Notes: a model not told the origin generated them from the letters alone. Shown: positions 1-9,097, counted from the first letter of the stretch. The stretch is DNA of 64,000 nucleotides from Actinomycetes bacterium (GCA_023264975.1 JAHFUS010000002.1:62001-126000); one strand, 5' to 3'. Numbers and translations: made by a program.

Positions 1-1000
1 CGAGGTGGAACAGAGAGGTGCGGGCCTCCTGGTGGGCGAGGGGCGAGAAAAGGTCGGCGGCGACGAAGCGGGCCCGGATGGCGGCCATCACCAACGGGTC
101 GGGGACGTGCTTCTGGTTGAAGTAGTGCTCCTGGTAGATGTGCTCGTCGGCCGCCCCCAGGTCTGAGAGGGCGGTCGCCATCTCCTCGGTCATGGCCCCG
201 TTCCCGCACAGGTAGAACGAGGTGCCACCGAGGGCGGGGAGGAGTGGCGGCACCGAGTCGGTGATACGGCCACGGAGGCCGGTCCACCCGGCCGGGGGCC
301 GCGACAGCGTGATCCGGTAGGAGAAGTTCGGGTGGTGGCGGGCCAACTCGTCGAGCTCGTCGGTGAGGAAGATGTCCTCGGCCAACCTGAGGCCCCAGTA
401 GAACGTGATCCGGCGGTCGAATCCCCGCCTGAGCATGTGGCTGGCGAGGGAGTAGAGGGGGCCGACGCCTACACCGGTGGCCAGCAGCACCAGGTCGCGC
501 TCGTCGTTCTTCGGCATCATCGACCGCCCGGTCGGCCCCCGGAAGGCGACCACCTCGCCCGGATGGCACGAGCCGAGGTAGCGGGAGACGGGACCGTTGC
601 GGACCACCCGCACGACCAGCTCGAAGCGGCGTTCCTCGTCGGGTGGCGAGAGGATGCAGTACGGGCTGCGGGCGTACCCGAGTCCGTCGATGCCGAGTTC
701 GATACCGACGAACTGACCCGGGTGGTGATCGAACGGCTGGTCGTCGACCGCTCGCAGGCCGAGTCGAACCGTGCCCGTCGGGGTGAGGCGCCGGACCCAC
801 TCGACCTCCGCCCGGCGGCCGTACCGGCTCTTCGGGCTCCAGCCGCCCAGCACGGCGGCCTCGTCGACCTCGCCGGCGGATATTCGACCGGGCAGGTCCC
901 AGTCCACGACCGGTGCTGCTTCGGGGAGGAGCGGTGAACCGCTGGCGGTGACCGGCGACCGCTCGTCCGGACCACTGCGGAGAAATCCCTGGTGATTCAT
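1..1000 (-). CDS. FAD/NAD(P)-binding oxidoreductase (ferredoxin-reductase type), 3' end cut by window edge
   Basis: Reads leftward and runs off the window, so the C-terminus is missing; about 333 residues are visible. The protein has an FR-type FAD domain (HHPGQFVGIE near residue 92, then RSPYC at 111-115, the flavin-binding RxYS-like motif). An NAD(P) domain follows (TGVGVGPLYS near 175) and a late CGNGAM motif typical of nucleotide binding in ferredoxin-NADP reductases. No [2Fe-2S] domain is seen before the edge. The ATG at 1000 is preceded by a GGAGGTGG Shine-Dalgarno. It would move electrons between NAD(P)H and a one-electron carrier; the partner is not visible. fdhD lies 104 bp upstream on the same strand, so a role with a molybdoenzyme is possible but only inferred. 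Confidence 0.8.
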   Translation of the reverse strand, partial: MNHQGFLRSGPDERSPVTASGSPLLPEAAPVVDWDLPGRISAGEVDEAAVLGGWSPKSRYGRRAEVEWVRRLTPTGTVRLGLRAVDDQPFDHHPGQFVGIELGIDGLGYARSPYCILSPPDEERRFELVVRVVRNGPVSRYLGSCHPGEVVAFRGPTGRSMMPKNDERDLVLLATGVGVGPLYSLASHMLRRGFDRRITFYWGLRLAEDIFLTDELDELARHHPNFSYRITLSRPPAGWTGLRGRITDSVPPLLPALGGTSFYLCGNGAMTEEMATALSDLGAADEHIYQEHYFNQKHVPDPLVMAAIRARFVAADLFSPLAHQEARTSLFHL

Positions 1001-1104
1001 CGAACGCGCTTCCACCTCCAGTGCGCTTCCGTGGCGCACAGGGTACCGCCGCACCTGCGGGCGTCGACGCGCCGTGCCCGGGCGACACCGTTGCCGTCGG
1101 CGGA

Positions 1105-1899
1105 CTAGTCCATGGGCGCCGGCGAGTACACGTTCATCGAGGCGCCCCGCAGGAAGCCGACCAGGCCCAGGTTGGCCCGCCGGGCCGTGCCAACGGCCAG
1201 CGACGACGGCCCGCTCACGGCGGCCACCAGGCCGAAGCCGGCGGCCCACGCCTTCTGGACCATCTCGAAGGATGCCCGGCCGCTCACGAACAGGCCGGCG
1301 CCGGTGGCAGGCAGACGGCCGTCGAGGAGCAGGCGGCCGGCCACCTTGTCGACCGCGTTGTGGCGGCCGATGTCCTCCCGCACCAGCCAGACCTCGCCTG
1401 TGGCGGGGTCGAAGGGAGCGGCGGCGTGGACCGAGCCGGTGGCCTCGAAGAGCGTCTGCACGGCCCGCACCCGGTCGGGCACCCGGGCGAGGACGGCGGC
1501 GTCGACGGTCACCCGGCCGTCGAGCGGGGCGAGCCGATCGGCCAGCTGGTCGATGGCGGCGCTGCCGCACAGCCCGCACGCCGAACCGGTGGTGCCGAGG
1601 CGGGGTGCGGGCACCGGGGCGATGCCGCCGGTACCCACCTCCACCACGTTGAACTCAGTGCCGACCGCCGACCCGGTTGCGCAGTAGCGCACCCGCTGCA
1701 CGCGTGCGCCCCCCAGCAGGCCCTCGGCGTGCACGAACCCGACGGCCAGTTCGAAATCGTGCCCCGGCGTGCGCATCGTCGTGGCCACCAGGTGGCCGTC
1801 GAGGCGGATCTCAAGAGGCTCCTCGACGATGACGCTGTCGGGCCCGGCCCCGTGCCCCGGACGGGCGACGAGCAGGCGCTCGGTCCGGCCCCGTGCCAC
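1105..1899 (-). CDS. fdhD: Formate dehydrogenase accessory sulfurtransferase FdhD
   Basis: FdhD takes sulfur from the cysteine desulfurase IscS and passes it to the molybdenum/tungsten cofactor of formate dehydrogenase, which is needed for activity. The 264-residue protein has the family signatures: VEEPLEIRLDG near 25-35, the sulfur-carrying CGLC at 108-111, and the REDIGRHNAVDKVAG block near 190-205. I chose GTG 1899 because a TACGGT box ends exactly 6 nt before it (leaderless pattern) and the product has the usual family length. An upstream in-frame ATG at 1977 would add 26 unconserved residues. No formate dehydrogenase is in the window, but mobA, selA and selB are, so one probably lies elsewhere in the genome. 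Confidence 0.93.
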   Translation of the reverse strand: MARGRTERLLVARPGHGAGPDSVIVEEPLEIRLDGHLVATTMRTPGHDFELAVGFVHAEGLLGGARVQRVRYCATGSAVGTEFNVVEVGTGGIAPVPAPRLGTTGSACGLCGSAAIDQLADRLAPLDGRVTVDAAVLARVPDRVRAVQTLFEATGSVHAAAPFDPATGEVWLVREDIGRHNAVDKVAGRLLLDGRLPATGAGLFVSGRASFEMVQKAWAAGFGLVAAVSGPSSLAVGTARRANLGLVGFLRGASMNVYSPAPMD

Positions 1900-1981
1900 G
1901 CCCGCACCGTACCGCCGGCGGACGGAGACGGGCCCGGCGGGCGCTATCGGTAGATGTGCGGCGCGGGGTACCGTCATGGTC

Positions 1982-2770
1982 GTGGACGATCTCGAGGTGA
2001 TCGACGCCTTCCTGCAGGACGGCTCCAGGCGCGCCTTCGGTCCTTCCTTGCACGTCGAGGCCGACTCGCTGATCCTGAGCGGCTGGTGGCACGCCGCGCT
2101 CCGGATCGCCGACGGGGTCTTCGTCGTCCGCAACGAGGACCCCCGCGAGGAGTCCACCGTGCTGGTGGACCTGGCGGCCGCCCTGAAGAAGGTCGGGCTG
2201 TCCGAGGTGGCCGTCGACCACCCGCTCATCCAGCCGATCACCTACACCCAGATCTCGCTCGGCCAGATGTCGTGGGCCCTCTGGGCGGTCGACTTCGCCG
2301 CGGGGGACGCAGCCCTGACGGCCAAGGCCACGGCCGACTCCTTCCTCTCCGATTCGCCGTTCACCGACTACGTCGAGCCCGTTTCGGCCGACTTCAGCGC
2401 CGAGCTCGGCGGCGCCCGCCGGGTGGCCGGACTGCCGACGGCGCTCGTCCTCACGGTCGGGCTCGAGGAGCAGAAGGCCAAGGAGCTGAGCACGGCGTTG
2501 GGCGACGTCCGGATGGAGCACAGGTCGTTCGGCGAGTTCGCGCCCAGCGCGTGCGGTGCGCTCATCCCCGGCGTCGTCGTCGTCGACGCCAGGGGGGCCA
2601 CCGGCCGGGAGTTCATCATGGAGCTGCGCACCGAGGCGTGCGGCCGGTTCCTGCCCGTGATTGCCCTCACCGACGGCGGCGTGAACCCGCCGGCCGGCGC
2701 CGACGAGGCCCTCGACCCCGACCTGCCGCCCACGGCATGGGTCGCGCCCTTGCGGGCCGTGCTCCCCTGA
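1982..2770 (+). CDS. Uncharacterised protein with a possible degenerate receiver-like C-terminal half
   Basis: I do not recognise this 262-residue soluble protein. The first half contains a conserved-looking stretch rich in Trp (SGWWHAALRIADG; MSWALWAVDF). The second half (about 145-262) has alternating hydrophobic strands, with VVVVDARG where a receiver domain carries its phospho-Asp and PVIALT where it carries its Thr. The final conserved Lys is not evident, so any receiver fold is inference. GTG 1982 is preferred over ATG 1976 because the TACCGT box at 1969-1974 lies 7 nt upstream of it. The gene is divergent from fdhD and followed 8 bp later by the Rieske protein gene, suggesting an operon. 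Confidence 0.7.
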   Translation: MDDLEVIDAFLQDGSRRAFGPSLHVEADSLILSGWWHAALRIADGVFVVRNEDPREESTVLVDLAAALKKVGLSEVAVDHPLIQPITYTQISLGQMSWALWAVDFAAGDAALTAKATADSFLSDSPFTDYVEPVSADFSAELGGARRVAGLPTALVLTVGLEEQKAKELSTALGDVRMEHRSFGEFAPSACGALIPGVVVVDARGATGREFIMELRTEACGRFLPVIALTDGGVNPPAGADEALDPDLPPTAWVAPLRAVLP

Positions 2771-2778
2771 CGCCGGCG

Positions 2779-3546
2779 GTGGTGCCAACCTTCCACCGCG
2801 TCCTCCCGAGCGCGGAGTGCGTGGTCGGGCCGCCCGGCGAGACCGAGTTCCTGGCCGTGCAGGTCGGTGCCGCCGACGTCCTCGTCACCAGGATGGCCGC
2901 CGGCCACGTGGTGGCCTTTGCCGCGGACTGCCCCCACCAGCAGACGCCCTTGGAGGGCGCCTCGTTCTTCGAGGGCAAGCTCCGCTGCGGCCGCCACCTG
3001 TACCTCTACGACCTGGAGACGGGCGAGAACGTGCTGCCGGCCCGGGACTCCTCGCCCGAGGCGCTGCGCCGTCTGAAGCCCGGCTACCTGCCCATCCACC
3101 GGGTCGAGGAGCGTGACGGCTGGATCTGGGTCGCCGAAGCCCCCGAGCCGGCGCCACCGTGCTACGACCCGGCCGCCGAGCGCCCCCTTCCCGCCGGCTC
3201 TCCGCCGCCGCCGGTTGTGGCTCCACGGCCGGCTGCGGCCGCCCCCGGGCAGGCCGGCGGCGAGCCGATCGTGCACCAGCCGGAGTCCCTGGATGTGCGG
3301 GTGGGCGAGGAGTTCCAGCTTGTGCTGGCGACCACGCCGAAGCCGGCCCACATGTGGCGCTCGGCCGTGCTGGCCGCCGGGGTCGCCGTGGTGTCCGAGG
3401 CCTTCGCGCCGGACCAGCCGCCCCGCCACATCGCCCGGCTGGTGGCGCACGCGCCCGGTGAGGTCGAGGTGCGGTTCACCTATGGCACGCCATGGGGCGC
3501 CACGCCGGTCGAGACCCGCTCGTTCCTGGTGCGCGTCGCCCCCTGA
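2779..3546 (+). CDS. Rieske [2Fe-2S] domain protein with C-terminal chagasin-like/Ig-like domain
   Basis: The N-terminal half is a Rieske domain: CPHQ at 51-54 and CGRH at 70-73 supply the two Cys and two His ligands, and the flanking YLYDLETGE and GWIWVAE segments are typical. A Pro/Ala-rich linker (about 137-165) joins a C-terminal beta-rich domain (about 170-255). Its start (VRVGEEFQLVL) and end (VRFTYGTPWG...FLVRV) resemble the chagasin/I42 inhibitor fold, but the NPTTG loop is absent, so inhibitor activity is not claimed. There is no catalytic oxygenase domain; it is probably a small redox protein. Start GTG 2779 (or the adjacent GTG 2782) lies just after the previous stop, with no clear Shine-Dalgarno. 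Confidence 0.78.
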   Translation: MVPTFHRVLPSAECVVGPPGETEFLAVQVGAADVLVTRMAAGHVVAFAADCPHQQTPLEGASFFEGKLRCGRHLYLYDLETGENVLPARDSSPEALRRLKPGYLPIHRVEERDGWIWVAEAPEPAPPCYDPAAERPLPAGSPPPPVVAPRPAAAAPGQAGGEPIVHQPESLDVRVGEEFQLVLATTPKPAHMWRSAVLAAGVAVVSEAFAPDQPPRHIARLVAHAPGEVEVRFTYGTPWGATPVETRSFLVRVAP

Positions 3547-3649
3547 GGTCGACGCCGGCGGGGCGGCGGGCGGTGCCCCGCTCCCGCCACGGTCACCGGT
3601 TGCGGTCAATTCGCGGGCGGCAGCGGCACGGTTGCGGGAGGCTGGGACC

Positions 3650-4168
3650 ATGTCCGGCCCTGGGTTCACGGTGCGCCCGGCCGGGGTCGCCGACCTCGGT
3701 GCCGTGGTCGACCTGGTCGTGGAAGTGGCGGGCGAGGGTCGCTGGATCGGGACCGAGCAGGTCGATCGGGCCCAGCGCCACGACCACCTCCGGGCCGCCC
3801 TGGCCGACCCGTTGCGGGGCGTGTTCGTGGCTGTTGCCGGCGCCACGGTGATCGGCCAGATCGGCATGACCCTTCAGCCGTACGGCGTGGCCGACATGGG
3901 GATGCTGGTGGAGGCTTCGTGGCGGGGCAGGGGTGTGGGTTCCGCCCTCCTCGGGGCCGGCATCGACTGGGCACGCGGCGCCGGCGCCCACAAGGTGGCG
4001 CTCCAGGTGTGGCCCCATAACGAGTCCGCTATGGCGCTGTACCGCAAGTTCGGCTTCGTCGACGAGGGCCGCCTGCGGCGCCACTACAAGCGCCGCAACG
4101 GCGATCTCTGGGACGCCGTCCCCATGGGCCTGATCCTGGCCGACGAGCAGCCGGCCACAGACGGGTGA
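3650..4168 (+). CDS. GNAT-family N-acetyltransferase
   Basis: A 172-residue GNAT enzyme that would transfer an acetyl group from acetyl-CoA to an amine. The acetyl-CoA loop is WRGRGVGSALL (the R/Q-x-x-G-x-G/A motif), preceded by the strand MGMLVEASW and followed by LQVWPHNESAMALYRKFGFVDEGRLRRHY, a pattern common in RimI/L-like acetyltransferases. The substrate cannot be told from sequence. ATG 3650 has a GGGAGG Shine-Dalgarno. It converges on mobA with only 4 bp between stops. Confidence 0.85.
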   Translation: MSGPGFTVRPAGVADLGAVVDLVVEVAGEGRWIGTEQVDRAQRHDHLRAALADPLRGVFVAVAGATVIGQIGMTLQPYGVADMGMLVEASWRGRGVGSALLGAGIDWARGAGAHKVALQVWPHNESAMALYRKFGFVDEGRLRRHYKRRNGDLWDAVPMGLILADEQPATDG

Positions 4169-4172
4169 CCGG

Positions 4173-4748
4173 TCAGGCGTCCGGTGGGCGGAGGCGGGCG
4201 GCCTCGAGGTCCTCGGGCGTGTTGACGTTGAACAGCTCGTCGTCGCGCGCCTCGATGGACCTGGCGTCGAGTGTGAGGAGCAGCGACGTCATCCGCCGCA
4301 CCCCCTGGGCGGCCAGCTTGCGGCACGCCTCGAGGGTCTCCTCCCGGGGGTAGCGGGCGCACAGCGGCTGAAGGCGTTCATCCCGTGCGGCCACGGCCCG
4401 GCCACGCGGGGCCGCGAGCAGCCGGTCGAGCACCGGCCCTGTGAAGGGCAGGTCGCAGGCCAGGACGAGCACGTCGTCGGTGTCCACCGCCGCCAGCCCT
4501 GTGGCCAGGGCGTTCATCGGCCCCCGCACCCCTCGGCGGTCGAAGACCACCGCCACGTCGAGCGCCGGCAACGGCACGTCGGCCCGGGATACCACGATCA
4601 CCGGGTCACAGCGGGCCGCCAGGAGTTCGACGGCACGCTCGGCCAGCGTTCGACCCCGCACCACGACCGTCGCCTTGGGCCGCCCGAGCCTGCTCCCGCT
4701 GCCGCCGGCCAGCACCACGCCCGCCAGCGGGGCCCTCGCCGCTGCCAT
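4173..4748 (-). CDS. mobA: Molybdenum cofactor guanylyltransferase MobA
   Basis: MobA attaches GMP to molybdopterin to make the guanine dinucleotide form of the cofactor used by formate dehydrogenase-type enzymes. The 191-residue protein carries the nucleotidyltransferase signature LAGGSGSRLGRPK at 13-25, an internal GPMNALATGL, ACDLPF (metal/nucleotide-binding Asp), and the C-terminal ELFNVNTPEDLE motif of the family. Start ATG 4748 is supported by a TACCGT box ending 6 nt upstream; a longer GTG start at 4790 is less likely. Together with fdhD it indicates bis-MGD cofactor synthesis. A related CTP-type enzyme (MocA) is the main alternative. Confidence 0.85.
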   Translation of the reverse strand: MAAARAPLAGVVLAGGSGSRLGRPKATVVVRGRTLAERAVELLAARCDPVIVVSRADVPLPALDVAVVFDRRGVRGPMNALATGLAAVDTDDVLVLACDLPFTGPVLDRLLAAPRGRAVAARDERLQPLCARYPREETLEACRKLAAQGVRRMTSLLLTLDARSIEARDDELFNVNTPEDLEAARLRPPDA

Positions 4749-4807
4749 CTCCCGACGGTAGCCGTGCGACCCCGGCGGGTCGAAGCCCACGCCTGCACCG
4801 ACCTGGA

Positions 4808-7333
4808 TCAGCCGGGCGCGGCCTCCGCTGGCGACTGCGCCGGCGGGGCGAGGGTGACGTCGACCGACGCCGTGCCGGATTCCTCCAGGCGCAGATCGGC
4901 CACCGATCCGGCGTGGCGCAGGTCGGGCTCGGCGGCGCGCAGGGCGGCCAGGCGGGCGGCCGTGTCACGGACGACGACCAGGTCGACGGCGGCTCGCTGC
5001 GACACCTTGGCCTCGCTCTTGGCCTTGCGGACGGCCCGCAGGACGTCGCTGGCCGCCTCCAGCACGAGCGGGTCGCCACCCGCCCCGGCGCCCGGCTCGC
5101 CCTCGCCGGGCCAGGGGGCGCGGTGCACGGAGCCGTCTTTCCACCATGACCACACCTCTTCGGTGACGAAGGGCAGGAAGGGGGCGAACAGGCGCAGGAA
5201 GGCCGACAGCGCGATCTCGAGGGTGGCGGTGGCCGACCCGCCTCCCGCACCGCCGCCGTAGGCGCGGTTCTTGGCCAACTCCAGGTAGTCGTCGCAGAAC
5301 GACCAGAACGACGCCTCGGTGCGCTCCAGGGCGCGGGCATAGTCGTAGCCCTCGAAGGCGGCGGTGGCCTCGGACACCACCTTGTCGATCCCGGCCAGCA
5401 GGGCCAGGTCGAGCGGGGCCGACGGCGGCCCTTCGCCGTCGGGCAGCGACAGGACGAACTTCGACGCGTTGAGCACCTTGGTGGCGAGGCGGCGCCCGTT
5501 CTTCATCTGGCTCTCGTCGACGGCGGTGTCGGTGCCGGGACGGGCGCTGGCCGCCCAGTAGCGCACCGCGTCGGTGCCGTACTGCTCGAGCATGGCCATG
5601 GGCGTGACGGCGTTGCCCTTGGACTTTCCCATCTTCTTGCGGTCGGGATCGAGGATCCACCCGGAGATGGCGGCGTCGGTCCACGGCAACGCGCTCTCGT
5701 GGATCTGGTACGAGCGGACCACGGTGGAGAACAGCCACGTCCGGATGATGTCGTGCCCCTGCGGCCGCACGTCGAAGGGGAACACCATCCGGAACAGCTC
5801 CGGGTCGGCCCCCCACCCGCCGGCGATCTGCGGCGTCAGCGACGATGTGGCCCAGGTGTCCATCACGTCGGGGTCGGCGGCGAACCCGCCAGGCCTGTCG
5901 CGCTGCTCCTCGGTGTAGCCGTCCGGCACGTCGGTGGACGGGTCGACCGGCAGGCGCTCCTCGGGCGGGGTGAGCGGCCGGTCGTGGTCGATCCGGCCGT
6001 CGTCGCCGATCGGGTACCAGACGGGGAAGGGCACTCCGAAGAAGCGCTGGCGGCTGACGAGCCAGTCGCTGTTGAGGCCGTCGACCCAGTTCTCGTACCG
6101 GGCCGCCATGAACGGCGGGTGCCAGCGCAGTTTGCGGCCCTGGTCCTTGAGGGGCTCCTTGTCGTCGAGGACCTTGATGAACCACTGCCGGCTGGTGACG
6201 ATCTCGAGAGGCCGGTCGCCCTTCTCGTAGAACTTGACCGGGTGGGTGATGGCCCGGGGCTCGCCGACCAGATCACCGGCCGCCTGGAGCCGTTCGACGA
6301 TGCGGGCGCGCGCCTGCTTGGCGGTGGCGCCGGCCAGCTCCTGCCACGCCTCGTTGTCGGGGACGCCGTCGGGGGGCGTGGTCAAGACCCGCCCGTCGCG
6401 GCCGAGCATGCTGCGCACCGGCAGGTGCAGCTCGCGCCACCACACCACGTCGGTGACGTCGCCGAAGGTGCAGATCATGGCGATGCCCGAGCCCTTCTCG
6501 GGGTCGGCCAGGCGGTGGGCCAGGATCGGGACCTCGACGCCGAACAGGGGCGTGGGGACGGTGTCGCCGAAGCGGGCCTGGAACCGGGGATCGTCGGGGT
6601 GGGCGACGAGTGCCACGCAGGCGGGGACCAGCTCGGGCCGGGTGGTCTCGATCTCGATGTCGCCGAAGCGGAGGCGGTGGTAGGCGCCCGGCTGCTCGCG
6701 GTCCTCCAGCTCGGCCTGGGCGACGGCCGTCTGGAAGTCGACGTCCCACAGGGTCGGGGCGACCTGCTGGTAGGCGTGGCCGGTGCCGAGCATCAGCACG
6801 AAGCCGAGCTGCGAGACGCGCCGGGCCTCCTTGGAGATGGTGGTGTAGGTGGTGGTCCAGTCGACGGACAGTCCGAGGCGGCGGAACAGGTCTTCGAAGG
6901 CCTGCTCGTCCTCGGCCGTGAGCCGCTCGCACAACTCAACGAAGTTCGGCCGGGAGATGTGCAGCTGCTGCTTCGCCTTGGCGCCGGGCGGCTCCACGGC
7001 GGGGTCGTAGGGGAGCGACGGGTCGCAGCGGACCCCGAAGAAGTTCTGGACTCGGCGCTCGGTGGGCAGGCCGTTGTCGTCCCAGCCGATCGGGTAGAAG
7101 ACCTGCTTGCCGCGCATGCGCCAGAAGCGGGCGACGGTGTCGGTGTGGGTGTACGAGAATACGTGGCCCACGTGCAGCGACCCGCTCACGGTGGGGGGTG
7201 GCGTGTCGACCGAGAAGACCTCGGAGCGGGGACCGGTGCGCTCGAAGCGGTAGGTGCCGGCCTGCTCCCAGCGCGCCGACCAGCGCTCCTCGAGCCCATC
7301 GAGAGACGGTTTTTCCGGCACGGTCGCGGTCAT
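4808..7333 (-). CDS. valS: Valyl-tRNA synthetase
   Basis: Class I aminoacyl-tRNA synthetase of 841 residues that charges tRNA-Val. The HIGH-like motif is LHVGH near residue 55, followed by GWDDNGLPTERRVQ. The editing domain is in the middle, DVMDTWATSSL marks the return to the catalytic core, and the KMSKS loop reads KMGKSKGN. The C-terminal helical anticodon-binding region is followed by a short, Ala-rich end. ATG 7333 is 20 bp from the divergent cysS start. Both promoters share one symmetric box (7342-7348), giving valS an RNA leader of only a few nucleotides. Confidence 0.96.
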   Translation of the reverse strand: MTATVPEKPSLDGLEERWSARWEQAGTYRFERTGPRSEVFSVDTPPPTVSGSLHVGHVFSYTHTDTVARFWRMRGKQVFYPIGWDDNGLPTERRVQNFFGVRCDPSLPYDPAVEPPGAKAKQQLHISRPNFVELCERLTAEDEQAFEDLFRRLGLSVDWTTTYTTISKEARRVSQLGFVLMLGTGHAYQQVAPTLWDVDFQTAVAQAELEDREQPGAYHRLRFGDIEIETTRPELVPACVALVAHPDDPRFQARFGDTVPTPLFGVEVPILAHRLADPEKGSGIAMICTFGDVTDVVWWRELHLPVRSMLGRDGRVLTTPPDGVPDNEAWQELAGATAKQARARIVERLQAAGDLVGEPRAITHPVKFYEKGDRPLEIVTSRQWFIKVLDDKEPLKDQGRKLRWHPPFMAARYENWVDGLNSDWLVSRQRFFGVPFPVWYPIGDDGRIDHDRPLTPPEERLPVDPSTDVPDGYTEEQRDRPGGFAADPDVMDTWATSSLTPQIAGGWGADPELFRMVFPFDVRPQGHDIIRTWLFSTVVRSYQIHESALPWTDAAISGWILDPDRKKMGKSKGNAVTPMAMLEQYGTDAVRYWAASARPGTDTAVDESQMKNGRRLATKVLNASKFVLSLPDGEGPPSAPLDLALLAGIDKVVSEATAAFEGYDYARALERTEASFWSFCDDYLELAKNRAYGGGAGGGSATATLEIALSAFLRLFAPFLPFVTEEVWSWWKDGSVHRAPWPGEGEPGAGAGGDPLVLEAASDVLRAVRKAKSEAKVSQRAAVDLVVVRDTAARLAALRAAEPDLRHAGSVADLRLEESGTASVDVTLAPPAQSPAEAAPG

Positions 7334-7341
7334 GGTGGGGT

Positions 7342-7348
7342 TACCGTA
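7342..7348. promoter_or_regulatory. Shared symmetric -10 element of the divergent valS/cysS promoters
   Basis: The 7-mer TACCGTA reads TACCGT on the plus strand, ending 6 nt before cysS GTG 7354. On the minus strand it reads TACGGT, ending 9 nt before valS ATG 7333. One element therefore fits TANNNT in both directions and the whole intergenic space is 20 bp. Promoter activity is inferred. Confidence 0.6.
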
Positions 7349-7353
7349 CCTGC

Positions 7354-8721
7354 GTGCTGCGCCTCCACGACACTGCATCGGGCATCGTGCGCGAGCTCGA
7401 ACTGCGCGACCCGGGCCGGGTGTCGATGTACGTGTGCGGGCCGACGGTGTACGGACCGCCCCACATCGGCCACGGCCGCCAGATGCTCGTGTACGACGTG
7501 CTGCGCCGGTACCTGGTGTGGAGCGGGCTCGAGGTGCGCCACGTCTCCAACATCACCGACATCGACGACCAGATCATCGCCCGCGCCGCAAAGGACGGCC
7601 GCACCGAGGAGGAGGTGTCGAATGAGTTCGAGCAAGCCTGGAACGACGCCCTCGACGCGCTGGGGGTCCTCCCGCCCCACGACGCGCCGCACGCCACCGC
7701 CTATGTGCCCGGCATGGTGGGGGCCGTCGAGCAGTTGGTGGCCAAGGGCATCGCCTACGAGACGGGCGACGGCGTGTACTTCGGCACCGACGCGGTGCAG
7801 GGCTACGGCCTCCTGGCCGGCCAGCCGCTCGACTCCCTGCGGGCCGGCGAGCGGGTCGACGTGCTGGCAGAGAAGCGGGCGCCGTTCGACTTCGTCCTCT
7901 GGAAGAAGTCCAAGCCCGGGGAGCCGACCTGGGACTCGCCGTGGGGCCCCGGTCGCCCTGGCTGGCACACCGAGTGCGTGGTGATGTCGCTCGGCCTCCT
8001 GGGCGACGGCTTCGACCTCCATGCCGGCGGGCTCGACCTCAAGTTCCCCCACCACGAGAACGAGCGGGCCCAGGCCGTCGCCCTCGACCACGTATTCGCC
8101 CGCCATTGGATGCACCACGCGTTCGTCGAGACGGCGGGGGAGAAGATGTCCAAGTCGAAGGGCAACTTCACCACCCTGGCGGACCTGCTCTCCCGCCACG
8201 ACCCCCGGGCGTACCGTTTGCTCGCCCTCCAGGCCCACTACCGCTCACCCCTCGAGGTGCTTCCCGGGAGCATCTCCGATGCCGAGCGCTCGCTCGAGCG
8301 TCTCGACGAGCTGGCCCGCCGCTGGGAGGCGTTGGGTGACCGGCGCCCGTCGCCTGCGCCCGAAGCGGACGCCGGCGCCCTCGCCGCCTTTCGAACCGCC
8401 ATGGACGACGACCTGGGGACCCCGGCCGCCACGGGCTCGCTGTTCGCCCTGGTGCGGGCCGCCAACGGCGCGCTCGGCCGCGACGACGTGGCCGGCGCCG
8501 CTCCGGTCGTGGCCGCGGTGGAGCAGATCGCCGCCGCCCTCGGCCTGGTGGCGCTCACCGCCGACACCGCCGTCGACGCCGATGTCACCGCCCTGGTCGC
8601 CGAGCGCGATGCAGCCCGGGCGGCGAAGGACTTCGCCCGCTCCGATGCGATCCGCGATCAGCTGGTGGGTCTGGGATGGACGGTGAAGGACACACCTGGA
8701 GGCACCGCTGTCCATAGGTGA
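7354..8721 (+). CDS. cysS: Cysteinyl-tRNA synthetase
   Basis: A 455-residue class I synthetase for cysteine. The signature [18 protein letters not shown] holds the first zinc-binding Cys and the HIGH motif. Further zinc ligands are in the HTECVVMS segment and in PHHENE, and the KMSKS loop is intact (EKMSKSKGN). The C-terminal helical bundle ends in the usual [17 protein letters not shown]. It is not the mycothiol ligase MshC: the full C-terminal anticodon region is present. GTG 7354 is chosen from the TACCGT box 6 nt upstream; there is no room for a ribosome-binding site. Confidence 0.96.
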   Translation: MLRLHDTASGIVRELELRDPGRVSMYVCGPTVYGPPHIGHGRQMLVYDVLRRYLVWSGLEVRHVSNITDIDDQIIARAAKDGRTEEEVSNEFEQAWNDALDALGVLPPHDAPHATAYVPGMVGAVEQLVAKGIAYETGDGVYFGTDAVQGYGLLAGQPLDSLRAGERVDVLAEKRAPFDFVLWKKSKPGEPTWDSPWGPGRPGWHTECVVMSLGLLGDGFDLHAGGLDLKFPHHENERAQAVALDHVFARHWMHHAFVETAGEKMSKSKGNFTTLADLLSRHDPRAYRLLALQAHYRSPLEVLPGSISDAERSLERLDELARRWEALGDRRPSPAPEADAGALAAFRTAMDDDLGTPAATGSLFALVRAANGALGRDDVAGAAPVVAAVEQIAAALGLVALTADTAVDADVTALVAERDAARAAKDFARSDAIRDQLVGLGWTVKDTPGGTAVHR

Positions 8722-8731
8722 CAGCGACCCC

Positions 8732-8759
8732 TTGCGGCGGGAGGGATGGCTGCTAACGT
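8732..8759 (+). promoter_or_regulatory. Promoter of the cold-shock gene
   Basis: TTGCGG (8732-8737) and TAACGT (8754-8759) are separated by 16 bp, a sigma-70-like pair. The gene starts about 85 nt after the box, leaving a long 5' leader such as cold-shock mRNAs commonly have. Confidence 0.55.
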
Positions 8760-8848
8760 CTTCTGGCGGAGACTTGCTGCAACGCACGACGCAGTCGCAC
8801 GGATGGCATTCTCCTGGAAGCAGTCACACAAGAAGGAGGATCGCCATC

Positions 8849-9049
8849 GTGGCGACCGGAACGGTCAAGTGGTTCAACGCCGAGAAGGGCTACGGGTTCA
8901 TCTCGCAGTCGGAGGGCGCGGACGTGTTCGTGCACTTCAGTGCTATCCAGACCAACGGGTATCGCTCGCTCGAAGAGGGTCAGCAGGTCGAGTTCGAGGT
9001 GCAGGAGGGTCCGAAGGGCCTGCAGGCGGCCAGCGTCCGCCCGCTCTAA
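8849..9049 (+). CDS. Cold-shock protein (CspA family)
   Basis: A 66-residue single cold-shock domain that binds single-stranded RNA/DNA and melts structure in mRNAs. It has both nucleic-acid motifs: KGYGFIS (13-19) and VFVHF (26-30), and ends [10 protein letters not shown] like other actinobacterial Csp proteins. Start GTG 8849 is set by a strong AGAAGGAGGA Shine-Dalgarno 8-9 nt upstream, unlike the many leaderless genes around it. It has its own promoter and a strong terminator (9098-9127), so it is probably monocistronic. Confidence 0.95.
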   Translation: MATGTVKWFNAEKGYGFISQSEGADVFVHFSAIQTNGYRSLEEGQQVEFEVQEGPKGLQAASVRPL

Positions 9050-9097
9050 CCCCCAGGGGACGGACGCTGCACACCGCAGCACACAGGAAGTGCGTCT

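Noticed and set aside
332-937. 201-codon open frame on the plus strand
   Set aside because: It is antisense to the flavin oxidoreductase, whose FAD and NAD motifs are clearly conserved on the minus strand.
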